From contig NZ_LN811354.1 of assembly GCF_001006805.1 (NCBI RefSeq), forward strand, positions 354,002 through 417,078: DNA of 63,077 nt, written 5' to 3'. The DNA comes from Microvirga massiliensis (GTDB lineage Bacteria > Pseudomonadota > Alphaproteobacteria > Rhizobiales > Beijerinckiaceae). Every line of letters begins with the position of its first letter. Position 1 is the first letter of the stretch. Below, piece after piece: positions 55,615-63,077 of the stretch. The translations under genes and the position numbers were made by a program. Under the pieces are notes generated by a model. That model was not told the DNA's origin. It made no database searches and worked only from the letters and a program-made list of their open reading frames with translations.

Positions 55615-57330
55615 TCAGCTCTCGACGGACGACGAGGATGACGCGCGCTGCGCTTCGGCGCTGCGCGTGAGCTGAAGCACCGGCAACACGCCGACGAGGA
55701 CGATCAGGAGGGCGGCGAGCGAGCCGTCCTCGAACATGCCGCGCGAAGCATGCCCGTAAACGAGGGTCGCCAGCGTCTCGGCGTTGAGCGGCCGCAGCAG
55801 CAACGTCGCGGGCAACTCCTTCAGGCAATCCACGAAGACGAGAAGGGCCGCGCTCGCGAGCGCGGGGCGCAGCAGCGGCAGCTGCACCCGCAGGACGAGT
55901 TCGCGCGGGCGGGCGCCGAGGAGGCGCGCCGCATCCTCGAGGCCGTTCGAGACCCGCTCCATGCCCGCTGACAGCGAGCCCGTCGCGATAGGCAGGAAGC
56001 GGATCGTGTAGGCGGCGACGATCGCGGCCGAGGAGCCCATGAGCACGAGGCCGAGGCGCTCGCCGGTGAGGGACCGCCAGATCGTGTTGAGCCCGTTGTC
56101 GACGGCGACGAGCGGGCCGAGGAGACCGAGCGCCAGCACCGTTCCGGGAACCGCATAGCCGATCCCGGAGATCGAGCGCGCCGCCGTGACGATGCGGGTA
56201 CGCGCGAGGCGGGCGCCGGTCACCACGAGAATGCCGAGCCCGAGAGCCGCGACGGTGGCCGAGCCCGCGAGCGCGATCGTCGTCAGGAGATGGCCGAGGA
56301 AGGCCGAGTCGGCCTGAGCCAGCAGCCCCCGCTCAGCCACCTCTCGGGCCAGGAACGAGGCCGGCAGCCCGAAGCCGAGGAGCACCGGCAGGGCGCACAG
56401 GATGGCGGCAATCAGGCCCAGCCGACGCCCGAGCGGGACCGGATGGACCATGCGCGGGCGCCGGGTCGAGAGCACGTAGCGCCGGTTCCGCCGCCCGAAC
56501 CGCTCGAGCAGGATCAGCAGGATCACGACGGCGAGCATTACGCAGGCGATCTGCGCGGCTCCCGGGAGGCTGCCGCGGTTGAGCCAAGTGGTGAAGACCG
56601 AGACCGTCAGCGTCCGCACGCCGAGATATTCCGTGGCGCCGATATCGTTGAGCGCCTCGAGGAGCGCGAGCGACAGGCCGACCGCAAGGGCTGGGCGGGC
56701 GAGGGGGAGCGCGATGGTGCGGAACATCTCGAGCCGGCCGGCGCCGAGCGTCCGTGCGACCTCGATCATTGAGGCGCTCTGCGTGAGGAACATCGCCCGC
56801 GCCGCGATGTACACGTAAGGGTAGAGCACGACCGACATCACGAGGATGCAGCCGGGCAGAGAGCGGATCTCGGGGAACCAGTAATCCGCCCGCGACGACC
56901 ATCCCATCAGCGCCCGCAGCCAGTCCTGCACCGGCCCGGCGGAGTCGAACACCTCCACATAGACATAGGCCGTGATGTAGGTCGGCACCGACAGCGGCAG
57001 CGGCAGCAGCCAGGCGAGAGCGTTCCGCCCCGGGAACTGGTGGGCCGTGACGACCCAGGCGGTGCCGATGCCAATCACCGAGGTAAGGGCGGCGACGCCG
57101 GCGAGAAGGAGCGTGGTGTCGAGGAGGGCGGCGGGAAGCACATCCGCCACGAGCCGCGCCCAGAGGGTCCGGTCCCCCTGCGCCGCGACGCTGACGAGCG
57201 AGACGAGCGGCGCGAGGACAAGCGCCGCGGCGGCGAAGACCCAGACGAACGCCGAGAGCGGCGCGCCGTGGAGGGCGCGCCGCCGGGCAACGGCAAGGAA
57301 CGACGGAGGGGCGAGACCCGCGGTGCTCAT
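55615..57330 (-). CDS. fbpB: Iron(III) ABC transporter permease, fused two-domain type
   Basis: Permease of the FbpB/SfuB type, 571 residues, with two binding-protein-dependent transport domains in one chain, so about 12 TM segments. Coupling motifs are MIEVARTLGAGRLEMFRTIA in the first half and LEDAARLLGARPRELVLRVQ in the second. LKELPATLLLRPLNAETLAT near the end is characteristic of ferric permeases. The ATG at 57330 precedes a cytoplasmic segment and the first TM; 37 further upstream codons are open but overlap the binding-protein gene. The ATPase subunit (fbpC) is not adjacent and not elsewhere in the window. Confidence 0.91.
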   Translation of the reverse strand: MSTAGLAPPSFLAVARRRALHGAPLSAFVWVFAAAALVLAPLVSLVSVAAQGDRTLWARLVADVLPAALLDTTLLLAGVAALTSVIGIGTAWVVTAHQFPGRNALAWLLPLPLSVPTYITAYVYVEVFDSAGPVQDWLRALMGWSSRADYWFPEIRSLPGCILVMSVVLYPYVYIAARAMFLTQSASMIEVARTLGAGRLEMFRTIALPLARPALAVGLSLALLEALNDIGATEYLGVRTLTVSVFTTWLNRGSLPGAAQIACVMLAVVILLILLERFGRRNRRYVLSTRRPRMVHPVPLGRRLGLIAAILCALPVLLGFGLPASFLAREVAERGLLAQADSAFLGHLLTTIALAGSATVAALGLGILVVTGARLARTRIVTAARSISGIGYAVPGTVLALGLLGPLVAVDNGLNTIWRSLTGERLGLVLMGSSAAIVAAYTIRFLPIATGSLSAGMERVSNGLEDAARLLGARPRELVLRVQLPLLRPALASAALLVFVDCLKELPATLLLRPLNAETLATLVYGHASRGMFEDGSLAALLIVLVGVLPVLQLTRSAEAQRASSSSSVES

Positions 57331-57361
57331 GAGCGCGCCGTGGGTTCGTTCTGCCAAATGT

Positions 57362-58399
57362 TCACCGGTCGAAGCCGACGCGATCCACGAGCTCGCTGGC
57401 CTTGGCGCGCGCCTTGCCGACATCCGCCACCAGCATGGCATCGGGCTTCAGTTCCCCGAAGGACTTCACGAGCGGGTTGATCTCGATGCCGGGCCGGACG
57501 GGATATTCGTAGTTCACGTTCGCGAAGACGCGCTGGGCATCCGGCGTGACCATGAACTCCATGAGCTTGAGCGCATTCTCGCGGTGCGGCGCGTTCTTGG
57601 CCATCACGATGCCGGACACGTTGATGTGGGTGCCGCCGTCCTTGAAGGTCGGCAGGATGACCTTGATGGCCTCGGCCCACTTCTTCTGGTCCTCGTTCTT
57701 GCCGTTCGTCATCAGCCCGACATAGTACTGGTTGCCGAGCCCGATATCGCAGGCGCCCGCCGCGATGTCCTTGGCGACGTCGCGATCGCCGCCGGAGGGC
57801 TTCTTGGCGAGGTTCGCCTTCACGCCCTTCAGCCATTCCTCGGTCTTGGCTTCGCCGTGCTTGACGATCATCGCCGCCACGAGGGCGATGTTGTACTGGT
57901 GCTGGAAGGAGCGCGTGCAGAGCCGGCCCTTCCATTTCGGATCGGCGAGGTCCTCGTAGGTGAGGGCGTTCTCCTTCACGCGGTCCTTCGAGGCATAGAC
58001 CGTGCGGGCACGCAGACTGAGGCCGAACCAGTGATCCTTCGGGTCGCGGAACTGCGCCGGGATGGCGCTCTCGAGCGCCTCGGACTGGACGGGCTGGGTG
58101 ATCCCGAGATCGACCGCCTCTTCGAGGCGCCCGATATCGACGGTGATGAGCACGTCCGCCGGGCTGTTCTCGCCCTCGGCCCGGATGCGCTCCGCGAGCC
58201 CCTGCTCCGAGAAGATCGCGTTGACCTTGATGCCGGTCTTCGCCGTGAACTCGTCGAGCGTGGCCGAATAGAGGCCCGGCTCCCGGTTCGTGTAGACGTT
58301 GACGACCTCCTCCGCCGCCGCCGCCGGAGCCACCGCGGCGACCGTGCCCGCGAGCGCAAGCCCCAGCACGAAACGCCGCCCTATCATCTTGTGCGCCAT
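57362..58399 (-). CDS. fbpA: Iron(III) ABC transporter substrate-binding protein
   Basis: Periplasmic ferric-binding protein, 345 residues. The signal peptide is MAHKMIGRRFVLGLALAG (Tat-like RR) with cleavage near AAAAEE at about residue 31. Mature sequence begins VVNVYTNREPGLYSATLDEF. Family features are AIFSEQGLAERIRAEGENSP, PADVLITVDIGRLEEAVDLG and the paired tyrosines in IGLGNQYYVGLMTN near 225 that bind iron in FbpA/FutA-like proteins. ATG at 58399 follows GAGGA. fbpB lies 31 bp downstream. A candidate Irr-type box lies about 120 bp upstream. Confidence 0.92.
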   Translation of the reverse strand: MAHKMIGRRFVLGLALAGTVAAVAPAAAAEEVVNVYTNREPGLYSATLDEFTAKTGIKVNAIFSEQGLAERIRAEGENSPADVLITVDIGRLEEAVDLGITQPVQSEALESAIPAQFRDPKDHWFGLSLRARTVYASKDRVKENALTYEDLADPKWKGRLCTRSFQHQYNIALVAAMIVKHGEAKTEEWLKGVKANLAKKPSGGDRDVAKDIAAGACDIGLGNQYYVGLMTNGKNEDQKKWAEAIKVILPTFKDGGTHINVSGIVMAKNAPHRENALKLMEFMVTPDAQRVFANVNYEYPVRPGIEINPLVKSFGELKPDAMLVADVGKARAKASELVDRVGFDR

Positions 58400-58517
58400 G
58401 TTGTCCTCTTCATCCGATCGGGGGGTCAAGGCCCTCGACAGGCCGCTGCGTTGCAGCAGGAGGCAGAAACCATGGCGGACTCGCGGGGTCAAGGAAAAAC
58501 CCGAGAAAAATCAATAG

Positions 58518-58534
58518 TTTAAAGTGTTTCTAAA
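58518..58534 (-). promoter_or_regulatory. Candidate iron-control (ICE/Irr-like) box upstream of fbpA
   Basis: TTTAAAG-TGT-TTCTAAA. The right half matches the TTCTAAA half-site of rhizobial iron control elements exactly; the left half matches TTTAGAA at five of seven positions. It lies 119-135 bp upstream of the fbpA ATG. Function is inferred from the neighbour only. Confidence 0.4.
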
Positions 58535-58576
58535 GTGCAGCAGGCTGGAGGGGTTCTAAGGAAGCTCCCCTCCCAA

Positions 58577-58864
58577 TCACCCGAATAGTTCAGAATGCGA
58601 ACCGAGACGAACCAGAGTTAGGGTCGGCTCTGGGGCATCCGCCTTGCGATCGATCAGCACCAGATCTGGCCTCAGATGTAGATCCCGATGATCCTTTCAA
58701 TCACTCGTCAGCGGATGATCCTGGTGGCGCTGATCGAGAGGTTGGTCGTTTTGGAGCGCGATCACGACGGCTCTGAATACTCTCTCCAAGTCCTTGTGAC
58801 CGGCTCTGCGCTCCCGCTTCAGGTCTTTGCGGAAGGCTGTAGTGGTTTCAATCGCCGTCGGCAT
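58577..58864 (-). pseudogene. yafQ: YafQ-type mRNA interferase toxin, interrupted by in-frame TGA
   Basis: Read from an ATG at 58864 inside the end of the antitoxin gene, the frame gives MPTAIETTTAFRKDLKRERR, later RHQDHPLTSD, then TGA (58697-58699, codon 56), then KDHRDLHLRPDLVLIDRKAD and VRLGSHSELFG before the natural stop. The full 95-codon frame lines up with YafQ/RelE-family toxins, which read DHPL-xx-W-KG-x-RD-x-H-x-x-PD-x-x-LIY and end G-x-H-x-x-LFG. The stop stands exactly where the family has Trp (TGG to TGA). The stop would remove the C-terminal catalytic residues. The antitoxin upstream is intact. Too short in each half to be noticed as an open frame. Confidence 0.83.
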
Positions 58865-59117
58865 CGTCCGCATCAGTCAGCAAGTCGTCGACCGATGCGG
58901 TTCGTTTGACCCTGCCCGCACGAGCATCTTCCATCGCCTCGACGGTCCTGGCATTCGGCACCCGCACCTCGAAGGGCAGGGCACCTTCGGCCGCTACGCG
59001 CTTCAACATCAGGCGGATGGCGTCGGAAACTGTGAGTCCGATTTCGCTCAGAGCGCGAACGGCTGCATCCCGCTCTTCGGCAGAAATCCGGGCTCGAACA
59101 GTCGCGTCTTGAGCCAT
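58848..59117 (-). CDS. dinJ: RelB/DinJ-family antitoxin
   Basis: Antitoxin of 89 residues. The N-terminal ribbon-helix-helix DNA-binding part is AQDATVRARISAEERDAAVR through LSEIGLTVSDAIRLMLKRVA, the DinJ pattern, followed by ALPFEVRVPN and a C-terminal toxin-binding tail. The ATG at 59117 starts the family-typical region; the frame open to 59243 is not homologous-looking. The toxin gene overlaps its 3' end by 17 bp and is broken. A nested palindrome directly upstream is a probable autoregulatory operator. Confidence 0.88.
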   Translation of the reverse strand: MAQDATVRARISAEERDAAVRALSEIGLTVSDAIRLMLKRVAAEGALPFEVRVPNARTVEAMEDARAGRVKRTASVDDLLTDADDADGD

Positions 59118-59128
59118 GACACCACTCA

Positions 59129-59163
59129 ATTGTAGGCTAGTTGTAGCTACAGATGGGCCTACA
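59129..59163. promoter_or_regulatory. Nested palindromes upstream of dinJ: probable operator-promoter
   Basis: Outer inverted arms TGTAGGC (59131-59137) and GCCTACA (59157-59163) enclose a perfect TGTAGCTACA palindrome (59142-59151). On the minus strand TACAAT at 59129-59134 could be a -10 box, overlapped by the outer arm and 11 bp before the dinJ ATG. This suits antitoxin autorepression; the leader would be very short. Confidence 0.6.
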
Positions 59164-59751
59164 CATTTCTGAGCCAAGATCCGGAATTCTGCCCCTTGCC
59201 GCTCAGTCGCGCCGGCTGGGCAACCGCCAGCAGTTAATGCCACCAGCGAGGCTGAAGCCGGCCCGCCCGTGAGGGACGAAACCGGCTTCAGCTGAGTGGG
59301 ATCTGCCTGAAGGGCGATCCGAGCGTTCGTGCCATTGACCGCAATCCGGACCGGCAGCGAACATCATTGCCTGAGCAATCAATTCGGTGATGAAACCCGA
59401 TGAAGCACGGCCGGGCTGAAGGGAACAAAAACGCTCCGCCGATGGCCGCTTCGATACGCCGGGAGGACTTTGAGGTTTGTAGACGAATTGACGTTTCGTC
59501 ATGCAACCTCCGGCACGATACGGAGGGGGTAGACGCTGGCTGCAAGCCTTGGCCGCACTCTGGAGTCGTTCCGATCCGTCCAGTTGGCTGTGCTCTCCGC
59601 CCCAATAGCGACCGCAGCGCGCCTACATCCCCAAGAGCACCTTCACCTTCGCCCTTGCTCCCGCGAGGAGAGCAAGCGGAGCCTTACTGGCAAATCCCAG
59701 GCAATTCGCTATGCCGTGTCATGACCTGAGCCCGCACGCGACCACCAGGCA
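59164..59751. other. Gene-poor stretch between dinJ and the methyltransferase
   Basis: About 590 bp. Open frames (for example a 99-codon one on the minus strand, 59203-59502) have no domain I recognise and no convincing ribosome site. It contains the long inverted repeat at 59251-59292. It may hold decayed sequence. Confidence 0.4.
59251..59292. repeat. Perfect 11-bp inverted repeat
   Basis: GCTGAAGCCGG (59251-59261) and CCGGCTTCAGC (59282-59292), separated by 20 nt. No adjacent T-run and no nearby gene end to terminate. Could be a remnant of a mobile-element end or an RNA hairpin. Confidence 0.5.
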
Positions 59752-60393
59752 GTGAGCAACATGGAAGCCATCAAGTCTCTGGCCTTGAAAGCTCGAAAGC
59801 GAGCTCCCTGGGCCGTGAAGCATTGGCTGAGGCTGCTCCGACATCTTGCGGTGCACGGCCAGGCGTCACCTCAACTTCCGCCGCACCTCGTCACGGAATG
59901 CCGTGTCTGCGCATCCCGCTACGAGCTTCTCGAACGCCTGCCGCACCAGGCGCGTGTAGCCGAGGTGGGCGTGGAGCATGGCCACTTCTCGCGGCACATC
60001 CTGTCGACCACGAGCCCGGCAGAGCTTCACCTGATCGACCTCGATTTCGGTGGCCTCGATCCGGTGCTTCGAGGAGATCCCCGGGTCCACATTCACCGGG
60101 GGCTTTCGCACGAGGTGCTCGCGACCTTTACCGACGCCAGTTTCGACTGGATCTATATTGACGCCGATCACTCCTACGCGGGGGTGCGACGGGACGCGAC
60201 AGCCGCGGCCGAGAAGGTCAGGCCAGGTGGGTTTCTGGTGTTCAACGACTTTGCCCACATGGACCCGTTCCTCGGCGCCTATGGGGTTCATCGGGCGGTG
60301 GTGGAGTTTGCGATCGAGCGAAATTGGCCGCTCGCATGGTTGGCCTATGAACCCCACGCCCTTTATGATGTCGCGCTGAAGCGTCCAGACTGA
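59752..60393 (+). CDS. Class I SAM-dependent methyltransferase
   Basis: A 213-residue methyltransferase-fold protein. The SAM motif RVAEVGVEHGHFSRHIL is near residue 68, LHLIDLDFGG supplies the acidic residue that binds the ribose, and FDWIYIDADHSYAGVRRDAT then GGFLVFNDFAHMDP resemble the Methyltransf_24 group, common in glycan and small-molecule modification. It starts GTG at 59752 or ATG three codons later; the ribosome site is weak either way. The N-terminus is basic. Followed by tRNA-Gln and two glycosyltransferases, so a role in polysaccharide modification is plausible but inferred. Confidence 0.82.
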   Translation: MSNMEAIKSLALKARKRAPWAVKHWLRLLRHLAVHGQASPQLPPHLVTECRVCASRYELLERLPHQARVAEVGVEHGHFSRHILSTTSPAELHLIDLDFGGLDPVLRGDPRVHIHRGLSHEVLATFTDASFDWIYIDADHSYAGVRRDATAAAEKVRPGGFLVFNDFAHMDPFLGAYGVHRAVVEFAIERNWPLAWLAYEPHALYDVALKRPD

Positions 60394-60527
60394 CGACTGG
60401 GGATCAAGCCCTGGAGTGCTTCAACAGCAATAACCTAGCAGCGCATTCTGAGCCGCTGCTGGAACGCCAGAGCTTCGGGCCGATCCGTTAAGCGCCTGAT
60501 TCTTGAAGGAACAGAGAGGAAAGGGGC

Positions 60528-60601
60528 TGGCTGGGGGACCTGGATTCGAACCAGGACTAACGGAGTCAGAGTCCGCAGTTCTACCGTTAAACTATCCCCC
60601 A
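60528..60601 (-). tRNA. tRNA-Gln (anticodon CUG)
   Basis: Complete cloverleaf on the minus strand. Acceptor stem TGGGGGA/TCCCCCA, anticodon stem GCGGA/TCCGT with loop CTCTGAC giving anticodon CTG (reads CAG), T arm CCTGG-TTCGAAT-CCAGG, discriminator G and encoded CCA. Such tRNA genes are frequent integration sites; no integrase is seen here. Confidence 0.97.
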
Positions 60602-60762
60602 CCGGGCGGAGCCGGAGGCTCATGGCTTCAAAGGCCATATGCAGCCCTGTGAGGCGGTGGAAATAGGGGCTTTCAGCCCGGCGGTCAACTGCAACTCGGT
60701 GCTCGACTGGAAAGTCCGATCGGCCCAGCTCTCCACGGAGTTCACTGAGGTTGAAAATCGCA

Positions 60763-60795
60763 GCGTTTGCGTTCAGGACACCGGAATGCAAACGC
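60763..60795. promoter_or_regulatory. Inverted repeat upstream of the glycosyltransferase gene
   Basis: GCGTTTGC-g-TTC (60763-60774) and GAA-t-GCAAACGC (60784-60795) around a 9-nt loop; 11 of 12 positions pair and the twelfth is G-T. It ends 43 bp before the ATG at 60839. Candidate operator or leader hairpin. Confidence 0.4.
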
Positions 60796-60838
60796 GCTTG
60801 ACTTCAAGCAAACGTAGCCGTTTCCGGGCCGAGAGCCC

Positions 60839-61792
60839 ATGAGCGAAGCTTCCCTTCCTGCCTCTCGCCTGAACATCACGGCCGCGGGAGTGGTCGCGTT
60901 CGGGCCGGATCGGGAACTCCTCCTTTCCCTCGTCCGGACTGCTTTGGAGGAGGTGGCGCACGTCTATGTCTTCGTGAACGCTCTGATCGACGAAGCCCTC
61001 CTCGAGCGCCTCCTGGGGCTCGATGCGCGCTGCCACATCATCCAGTCGGATCACAATCTCGGCGTCGCCGAGGCGCTGAACCTGATTGCACTCCATGCCA
61101 TTCTGGCCGGCTGCTCGCGGGCGGTCCTCTTCGACCAGGACTCCCGCCCGCCGCAGGGCATGGTCTCCGAGCTCGGCGCCGCCATGGACCTCCTTCAGGA
61201 GTCCGGACAGAAGGTCGCGGTCGTCGGGCCGGCCATCGTCGCGCCTGCGGGGCGGACCGCCGATTTCAAGAGCCCTCGGTATTTCCAGATGCCGCGCCGG
61301 CAGCCGGTCGAGTCCGCAACACCTGTGCGCTACGTGATCACGTCGGGCTCACTGGTGGATCTCGGCGCCTTCCGTACGGTCGGCAAGTTCCGGAGCGATT
61401 TCTTCATCGACGCCATCGATACCGAGTGGTGCTTCCGTGCCTGGGACAAGGGATATTCCTGCTGGTTCGTCCCGAATGTGCGCATGGCGCACACGATCGG
61501 GGAGGGCGCCGTACGATCCAGGCTCTTCGGCCTGCGTTTTCCCCACCAGAGCCCGATGCGGATGTACAGCTACTTTCGCAATCAGGTCGCGAGCCTCGGA
61601 CTCGCCCACGTTCCGCTGAACTGGAAGCTGCGTTTTGGCCTGCATGTTGCGCTGCTGGCCACCACGATGCTGATAGACGCGAAGTTCAGCCCCGCCGTAG
61701 TTGGCCTCATTCGGCGAGCAGTCGCCGACGGGATGCGAGGCCGGCTCGGCCCCCCGCCGGGCGCGGCGCGCACGGTTGCGATCCCGACGTGA
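60839..61792 (+). CDS. Glycosyltransferase family 2, rhamnosyltransferase-like
   Basis: GT-A-fold enzyme of 317 residues. The opening NITAAGVVAFGPDRELLLSL and VYVFVNALIDEALL, then IIQSDHNLGVAEALNLIALH, and the metal-binding DXD in AVLFDQDSRPPQG near residue 98 match RfbF/WbbL-type rhamnosyltransferases. VRYVITSGSLVDLGAFRTVG and FFIDAIDTEWCFRAWDKGY follow, the ED-type catalytic region. The C-terminal 60 residues are moderately hydrophobic. Acceptor and sugar cannot be read from sequence. The next glycosyltransferase starts 28 bp after its stop. Confidence 0.87.
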   Translation: MSEASLPASRLNITAAGVVAFGPDRELLLSLVRTALEEVAHVYVFVNALIDEALLERLLGLDARCHIIQSDHNLGVAEALNLIALHAILAGCSRAVLFDQDSRPPQGMVSELGAAMDLLQESGQKVAVVGPAIVAPAGRTADFKSPRYFQMPRRQPVESATPVRYVITSGSLVDLGAFRTVGKFRSDFFIDAIDTEWCFRAWDKGYSCWFVPNVRMAHTIGEGAVRSRLFGLRFPHQSPMRMYSYFRNQVASLGLAHVPLNWKLRFGLHVALLATTMLIDAKFSPAVVGLIRRAVADGMRGRLGPPPGAARTVAIPT

Positions 61793-61820
61793 CCTCGGCG
61801 AGCCTTGGGCCGGTGAGGTC

Positions 61821-63020
61821 ATGAGCATGCCCGAGAGAAGGAAACGCGTCCTCGTCGTTGCCCCGGCGCCGATCGTCAGCGTGATTCTCCTTCTGATCAA
61901 GCCTCTGTCCGTCCTGCAGCGTGAGGGCGCGATCGAAGCGCGATACGTGCTCCCGCGCGGGTGCGCAGAGCACGACGTCAAATGGGCGGACGTCGTCGTA
62001 TTCTGCCGTGCAACGGATATTTTCGAGTTCCGCATCCTGCAGCGAGCACGAAGCCTCGGGAAGCCGGTCATCTACGATACGGATGACAATCTGTTCGACG
62101 TGCCGGGAGATTCCGCCGTTGCCCGGTATCATCGGGATCCTCTGAGGCAGAGAATTCTCAGGCTGTTGCACGCCGAGGCCGATCTCGTTCACGTCTACAA
62201 CCGTGAGCTCGAGAGCATCGCCCGAACGCTGAATCCGAATGTGAAGCGTATGCCGCAGGCATTCGATTTCAGCTTGTTGAGCAAAGTCAATGTTCAGAAG
62301 CGCAACAACATTGCGATTGCATTTCCAACGAGCCGCGGCGGAGACGACCGGCTGTCGCTCATGTTTCGCGATGCGGTGGAGGCCGTGATTCGTGAAAGGC
62401 CGCACGCCTTCACGCTCCACGTATGGGGAGGGGCGCCGAAACCGCTTCAGGGACTTCCGAACTTGATCGTCGAGCCCTTCGAGCCCGACTACAATGAGTT
62501 CATCCGGCGTCTTTACAGCTCCAGCTTTGCCATTGGCCTGGCGCCGCTCGTCGACGATGCGCACCACCGCTGCAAGACGGAGCTCAAATTCCGCGAATAC
62601 GGGGCCTGCCGGATTGCGGGAATCTATTCGGACGTTTCCCCCTACAAGGACGCAGTCAACCACGGCGAGACCGGGCTCCTCGTCTCGAACGATCCGGTCG
62701 GCTGGGCGGGCGCATTGAGATCTCTGTTGCTCGATGGCGACTTGCGGAACCGGATCGTATCGTCTGCGGAGGCCCACGTGCGACGACATTACAGCTTGGA
62801 CGCAGCCGCCAAGGCCTGGGATGCTTCGCTCGAAACCGTGCTGTCGATTCCGCAACGGAAGAATTCGGCCTGCGAGGCTAACAGGTTGCATTCTATTCTT
62901 GCTCGTGATCTGAGCCCCGCGAAACGCACGCTATGGGCGCTCCGCCTGCTCAAGCCCAAGGCTCTGACTCGCCTGCGAAGGAACTCGGAGTGGTTGAGGG
63001 CAGCAGTGCAACGTGGGTAA
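61821..63020 (+). CDS. Glycosyltransferase, GT-B fold (GT4-like)
   Basis: A 399-residue GT-B-type protein, probably making or decorating surface polysaccharide. The N-terminal half has RVLVVAPAPIVSVILLLIKP and VVVFCRATDIFEFRILQRAR, with the marker GKPVIYDTDDNLFDVPGDSA. The C-terminal half has IAIAFPTSRGGDDRLSLMF, AIGLAPLVDDAHHRCKTELK (the nucleotide-sugar region with KTELKFREYGAC) and VNHGETGLLVSNDPVGWAGA. ATG at 61821 follows GAGG closely; the frame open to 61701 overlaps the previous gene. Likely co-transcribed with it. Confidence 0.85.
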   Translation: MSMPERRKRVLVVAPAPIVSVILLLIKPLSVLQREGAIEARYVLPRGCAEHDVKWADVVVFCRATDIFEFRILQRARSLGKPVIYDTDDNLFDVPGDSAVARYHRDPLRQRILRLLHAEADLVHVYNRELESIARTLNPNVKRMPQAFDFSLLSKVNVQKRNNIAIAFPTSRGGDDRLSLMFRDAVEAVIRERPHAFTLHVWGGAPKPLQGLPNLIVEPFEPDYNEFIRRLYSSSFAIGLAPLVDDAHHRCKTELKFREYGACRIAGIYSDVSPYKDAVNHGETGLLVSNDPVGWAGALRSLLLDGDLRNRIVSSAEAHVRRHYSLDAAAKAWDASLETVLSIPQRKNSACEANRLHSILARDLSPAKRTLWALRLLKPKALTRLRRNSEWLRAAVQRG

Positions 63021-63077
63021 ACCCGCTGCTCTTTCATTGAGTAGAGTGTCAGATTGTGCCTTGATTTTGGGCGAGGC

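Noticed and set aside
58697..58699. UGA in the yafQ frame as a selenocysteine codon
   Set aside because: The family has Trp here, not Cys, and no SECIS-like hairpin stands out directly downstream; nonsense mutation is simpler.
59203..59502. 99-codon minus-strand frame between dinJ and the methyltransferase
   Set aside because: No recognisable domain, no good ribosome site, and composition unlike the neighbouring genes.

Overview
The window reads as the chromosome of a high-GC alphaproteobacterium of the order Hyphomicrobiales (Rhizobiales), perhaps near Methylobacteriaceae/Microvirga. This rests on the rhizobial-type porin, the fabD-fabG-acpP-fabF-mltG-yicC-gmk order, the lptF-lptG-lptD-pdxA-rsmA order and the style of the intergenic palindromic repeats. 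The family-level placement is inference. Gene density is high. There is no prophage, CRISPR array or insertion sequence that I can recognise.

Region 1 (1-13.3 kb) is an aromatic and tyrosine degradation neighbourhood. pcaB and a fused pcaD/pcaC (pcaL) come from the protocatechuate branch. hppD, hmgA and fahA come from the homogentisate pathway. Between them lies a TRAP transporter (dctP, dctQ, dctM) and a second, TakP-like TRAP binding protein. hmgA and hppD are divergent around a perfect GTTGC-N4-GCAAC dyad. Maleylacetoacetate isomerase, pcaGH and any dedicated regulator are not in the window. A CoA-transferase pair (scoAB, 54.2-55.6 kb) could use the acetoacetate made by FahA.

Region 2 (13.6-39.8 kb) is mostly housekeeping: an abundant-type porin with a strong terminator, an alpha/beta hydrolase, a lytic transglycosylase, dapA, smpB, a NYN-domain protein, the bifunctional (p)ppGpp enzyme rsh, rpoZ, the fatty-acid/division cluster fabD to gmk, the opposing LPS-export/cofactor/rRNA-methylation operon lptF-lptG-lptD-pdxA-rsmA (surA is missing from its usual place), and pepA-holC.

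Region 3 (39.9-58.4 kb) is accessory. It holds a periplasmic S10 carboxypeptidase with a translationally coupled small lipoprotein, the remains of a C-P lyase (phosphonate) locus in which phnE and phnM are both truncated and frameshifted, an ABC-F ATPase, an M10/RTX metalloprotease, a nucleotide-sugar dehydrogenase, a Crp-type regulator, a polyamine-type importer lacking its binding protein (potGHI), an AsmA-family protein, scoAB, and an iron(III) importer (binding protein plus fused permease, no ATPase).

Region 4 (58.5-63.1 kb) looks like the edge of a variable region. It has a dinJ-type antitoxin followed by a yafQ-type toxin broken by an in-frame TGA where the family has tryptophan, about 0.6 kb with no recognisable gene, a methyltransferase, a tRNA-Gln(CUG), and two glycosyltransferases of a surface-polysaccharide type.

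The best leads are the two decayed loci (phn and yafQ), the transporter/homogentisate linkage, and the unassigned palindromes. I did not find a convincing previously undescribed multi-gene system.
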